Assembly (NCBI RefSeq): GCF_023276405.1
Contig: NZ_JALRMO010000001.1
Coordinates: forward strand, 1 to 64,000
From: Paenibacillus hamazuiensis
GTDB taxonomy: Bacteria; Bacillota; Bacilli; Paenibacillales; NBRC-103111
DNA length: 64,000 bases
Direction: 5' to 3'
Made by a program: the position numbers and the translations under genes. Below are positions 60,977 to 64,000 of this stretch, one piece after another. The notes beneath the pieces were generated by a model that did not search any database, was not told where the DNA came from, and worked only from the letters and a program-made list of their open reading frames with translations. The first letter of the stretch is position 1, and each line of letters starts with the position of its first letter.

Positions 60977-62848
60977 ATGATGCACCCAGCCAACTGGCGT
61001 TTAAAAAATAAAATTGCCGCCGCCATATCCGTTATTTTCTGCTTCAGCCTTATCGTGATCGGCACCTTGGTTTATTACAAAATGGCAAAGGACTACGAAC
61101 AGCGGACGCTTAATTTAATGGATGCCACGATCCGACAGATGAATATAACGATGGATGTCCACATGCAAAATATCGAAAGATTATCCGTGTCCATTCTAAG
61201 CGATCCCATCATACAAAGAGTGCTCAGAAAACCGTCGGAACTCGGGGTGCAGGAAGATAACAACGAAATGAACTACCGAATGCTGCTGCTGTCTTCGCCA
61301 TGGCCTTATATCCAAGGGGTAAATATATTCTCGGAAGACGGCCGGGTTTTTAATTTGTCTCGCGGCGACGATCCCGGGTCCGATTTCTCCGTACGGGACG
61401 AGCCGTGGTACGATTTGATGTCAAGCACCAGCGCTCCCGTTCTGCTCTATATGCCGACGGGATCGGCATCCGCATCGGTTCCGAATCCGGGGACGGTTTT
61501 TTCGTTAATTCGCCCGATCAACGATTTGGATACCGGGAAACGTCTGGCATTCATGAAAATCGATTTGCAAACCGAGCTTTTTGGGTCCATAACCGTAAAC
61601 AATTCCCAGCTGGATCAGCAATTAAAGATAAGGTACATCGTTCTGCAAGACCGGAACGTGATGTTTGACAGCCATCATCGGCTGACCGGACAGAAGCTGG
61701 ACGATGCGGCGGTTCAAAGCTTTAACGGAAAGTCGGGTCTTATGGTCTGGGATGGGGAGCGCTATTTATATTCCGCCGCCGAATCGTCCGGCACGCATTG
61801 GAAAACGGTATCCATCCTGCCGTATTCGGAATCGGTCAAAGAATCGATAAAAATAAGAAACCTTCTGATAGGGCTTGGCATTTCCTTTCTCATCATCATC
61901 GCGCTATTCTCATATTATCTTGCCTCAAGAATCGTACAGCCGTTATCCAAAGTAATGGTGACGATGAAACGGGTTGAGATGGGAGATTTTAAAGTGCGCT
62001 TATATGAGAGAGGCAGCCGGGATGAGATCGGGCAGCTTTCCCGCATTTTTAACATGATGCTGGAAAGCGTGGATCATCTGATTCATCGGGTGTACCAAGC
62101 GGAGCTTCGGGAAAAAGATGCGCAGCTTCAGGCGCTCCAGGCGCAGATAAACCCACATATGCTGTTTAACACCCTGAATCTTATGAAGGCGCTCTGCCGT
62201 AAACGGGAAGTTCCGGATGTGGCGCTTATGGCCGAATCTTTGGCCGATTTGTTTCGTTATTGCCTGCAGGATTGGAAAAGAACGGTAACTTTGAGCGAAG
62301 AGATCGGGCATATCCGAAATTATATGCGCATTCAGGAATTGCGTTTTCCCAATAAATTGGAATTCCGCTGCGATGTGCCCGAGCCGTTGACGCGGTCCCA
62401 GGTTGTCCGGCTTTCCATCCAGCCGTTAGTGGAAAATGCGGTGATTTACGGCGTCGAGCAATCGTTGGACAAATGTACGGTTGAAGTTACGGCCAGGCAC
62501 GGAACGATTTGGAGCGAAAACGGGCAGATAAGCATAGAAACGGTTGTCATTTCCGTTACGGATACGGGGCCGGGTATTCCGAAGGAGCGGCTGAAGCGGA
62601 TCCGGGGCCACCTTGCGGGCGGCGGAGACGATCTTTCGGATGCGCCCGATTACGAAGGAAGAAAACTCGGCATCGGCCTTATGAATGTACAAAAGAGGCT
62701 GCAGCTGCTGTTTGGCAATACGTTTGGACTTCGCATTCAAAGCGCCTCGGGCATTGGGACAAGAGTTGTTTTAACGGTACCCTATTCAGATTCTATCGTT
62801 GACAGGGAGGGAAGGCACAATCATGAATATTTTGGTAGCGGAAGATGA
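60977..62848 (+). CDS. YesM-type sensor histidine kinase
   Basis: 623 residues, ATG after TAGGAG. Membrane segments at about residues 12-35 and 290-315. HAMP region with MKRVEMGDFKVRLYERGSRD. His394 in NPHMLFNTLN is the phosphorylation site. ATPase part with QPLVENAVIYGVE and DTGPGIP. The regulator start overlaps its end by 26 bases. The regulated genes probably lie beyond the window. Confidence 0.9.
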   Translation: MMHPANWRLKNKIAAAISVIFCFSLIVIGTLVYYKMAKDYEQRTLNLMDATIRQMNITMDVHMQNIERLSVSILSDPIIQRVLRKPSELGVQEDNNEMNYRMLLLSSPWPYIQGVNIFSEDGRVFNLSRGDDPGSDFSVRDEPWYDLMSSTSAPVLLYMPTGSASASVPNPGTVFSLIRPINDLDTGKRLAFMKIDLQTELFGSITVNNSQLDQQLKIRYIVLQDRNVMFDSHHRLTGQKLDDAAVQSFNGKSGLMVWDGERYLYSAAESSGTHWKTVSILPYSESVKESIKIRNLLIGLGISFLIIIALFSYYLASRIVQPLSKVMVTMKRVEMGDFKVRLYERGSRDEIGQLSRIFNMMLESVDHLIHRVYQAELREKDAQLQALQAQINPHMLFNTLNLMKALCRKREVPDVALMAESLADLFRYCLQDWKRTVTLSEEIGHIRNYMRIQELRFPNKLEFRCDVPEPLTRSQVVRLSIQPLVENAVIYGVEQSLDKCTVEVTARHGTIWSENGQISIETVVISVTDTGPGIPKERLKRIRGHLAGGGDDLSDAPDYEGRKLGIGLMNVQKRLQLLFGNTFGLRIQSASGIGTRVVLTVPYSDSIVDREGRHNHEYFGSGR

Positions 62849-64000
62849 ACTGATAGCTTTGGAGGAAATCGAATACATGCTTCAGACGTACACGGACCGC
62901 CATTCCGTTTATACAGCTCAAAACGCCTTTAAGATTTTGGAACTGTGCCGGGAAGTTCGGCCCGACGTTCTCATTACCGATATTCGAATGCCACAAATGG
63001 ACGGGCTGGAGCTGATCGGAGCCTTAAAGCGGCATTTTCCCGACATGGCGGCGATCATCACAAGCGGTTATGACGATTTCTCCTATGCCCGCAAAGGAAT
63101 GCAGCTCGGCGTAAAAGAGTATTTGCTAAAACCGCTTAAAGAAAGCGCCCTTCATCAGGCAGTGGATAAAGCGATCCGCGAGCTTCAGGAGGAAATGGCA
63201 AAAAATCGGAAGCTGAGCGATTGGACATTGATCAGAGAGCTGCTTGGACAAGCAAGCGATGCGTCGGAAAATTTGGCAGGCGAGCCATGCGGCATTGTGA
63301 TGTCCTTCTTGGGGAACGAAACCAGCTCCGAAGTATGGGATCCTAATCTGCAAATTCAAGCCGGCGACATTGAGGGGCTTCCTCCCGAAACCCGCATCGT
63401 ATATCCCGATTCCAAAAAACAATGCGTGATTGTAACGTGCCGGTCTAAAGAGGCCATCGTCCACCAGCTTGGCGGCTGGGCGAGAAAAATTCATGAGGCG
63501 GCTTTGCGCCGAGCCGGCACTTGCGTTCATACGACTTTTTTCATCAAGGAAAGCGGCGACACTTTACATTCCGCCTATGCGTCGGGAGTTCAGAGAATCG
63601 AACAGCAAATGAGGCTCGATTCCAGTACGATCACGGACGGTTATTCCCGGCACGCCCATCCCGATCTCACGCGAACCTGGGAGAAAGTAAGAATGCTCGA
63701 AATTTACTTATCCAAAAGAGAACTGCAAAAAGTCCGGCCCGAAATCGACAAAATGATAAATGAGCTGAAGATCCGCCAGCTGACCGTAAAAGAGCTGGTG
63801 ATCTTTATGACGGACATGCTCACTGCTCTGCAGTACAATTTGACCCAGTCTCTTAGCAAAAAAATTGCAGAGGTTGACGACATTGCATCGTCCATCAAAA
63901 AAATGACCTCCTACGCGGAGCTGGGAGATTGGCTTCAGCAGCAATTGTTGGAGTACTTGAATAAACTCGGAACGAACAACCTGGATGCGAGAGAACTCGT
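62823..64000 (+). CDS. YesN-type response regulator, cut by the window end
   Basis: The first 392 residues of a response regulator, ATG after GGGAGGGAAGG. Receiver domain with Asp53 in TDIRMPQMDG and the active-site Lys in EYLLKPLKES. No stop codon appears before 64000, so the AraC DNA-binding domain expected at the C-terminus lies beyond the window. Pairs with the preceding kinase. Confidence 0.87.
   Translation, partial: MNILVAEDELIALEEIEYMLQTYTDRHSVYTAQNAFKILELCREVRPDVLITDIRMPQMDGLELIGALKRHFPDMAAIITSGYDDFSYARKGMQLGVKEYLLKPLKESALHQAVDKAIRELQEEMAKNRKLSDWTLIRELLGQASDASENLAGEPCGIVMSFLGNETSSEVWDPNLQIQAGDIEGLPPETRIVYPDSKKQCVIVTCRSKEAIVHQLGGWARKIHEAALRRAGTCVHTTFFIKESGDTLHSAYASGVQRIEQQMRLDSSTITDGYSRHAHPDLTRTWEKVRMLEIYLSKRELQKVRPEIDKMINELKIRQLTVKELVIFMTDMLTALQYNLTQSLSKKIAEVDDIASSIKKMTSYAELGDWLQQQLLEYLNKLGTNNLDAREL

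Overview
The window looks like chromosomal DNA of a Paenibacillaceae bacterium (Paenibacillus or a close relative). The evidence is strong AGGAGG-type ribosome sites, frequent GTG/TTG starts, Bacillus-type lipoprotein signals, CUT1 sugar importers without their own ATPase, and several YesM/YesN-type two-component pairs next to those importers. No rRNA, tRNA, CRISPR array, phage or complete insertion sequence was seen. Most genes are on the + strand.

Layout. 1-10480: pectin locus with a large secreted pectate lyase (PL1-like helix, calcium motif, Fn3 and C-terminal modules), two CUT1 permeases, a lipoprotein solute-binding protein and a membrane AraC regulator. 10600-13930: three-gene cassette of unknown function, made of a TusA-like/di-iron fusion, an acyl-CoA-dehydrogenase-fold flavoprotein without the usual catalytic Glu, and a PhnD-like protein with no signal peptide. 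A small secreted protein follows. 14500-21960: a GntR/FCD regulator with palindromes in its own promoter, then a ribose-type importer in which ATPase and permease are fused (interrupted by a one-base frameshift), a second permease, a binding protein, a KynB-like cyclase and a zinc dehydrogenase. 22000-25740: rpiA, ring-cleaving dioxygenase, LtrA, an alkD remnant, a MITE-like hairpin element and a VOC protein. 25900-30910: LysR regulator facing an RraA-like gene plus tctB-tctA-tctC, with a LysR box and a cre-like site between them. 31000-40520: YesM/YesN pair, CUT1 importer, cytoplasmic sulfatase, and a flavodoxin-less CysJ-like reductase. 40600-51230: a second LplA/LplB/YtcP importer, another YesM/YesN pair, a truncated GH130 remnant and a large GH106-like glycosidase. 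51260-58870: repeats, GIY-YIG protein, MFS exporter, conserved hypothetical gene behind an 8-bp repeat array, an ECF41 sigma factor with its oxidoreductase and a matching ECF41-type promoter, an SRPBCC-like protein, an EamA transporter and a divergent LysR. 59000-64000: a second repeat copy, a paired chromate transporter and a fourth sensor/regulator set running off the window.

How the genes fit together. Three regions are carbon-scavenging units: a surface or cytoplasmic carbohydrate enzyme (lyase, sulfatase, GH106), a CUT1 importer that must borrow an ATPase encoded elsewhere (as MsmX does in Bacillus), and an AraC-type regulator or YesM/YesN pair. The ribose-type and tripartite tricarboxylate loci add sugar-like and organic-acid uptake. 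The least explained unit is the cassette at 10619-13928. Two MITE-like families, each present twice, and several broken genes (alkD, GH130, frameshifts at 15718 and 42274) show recent sequence turnover or some base-level error in the assembly.
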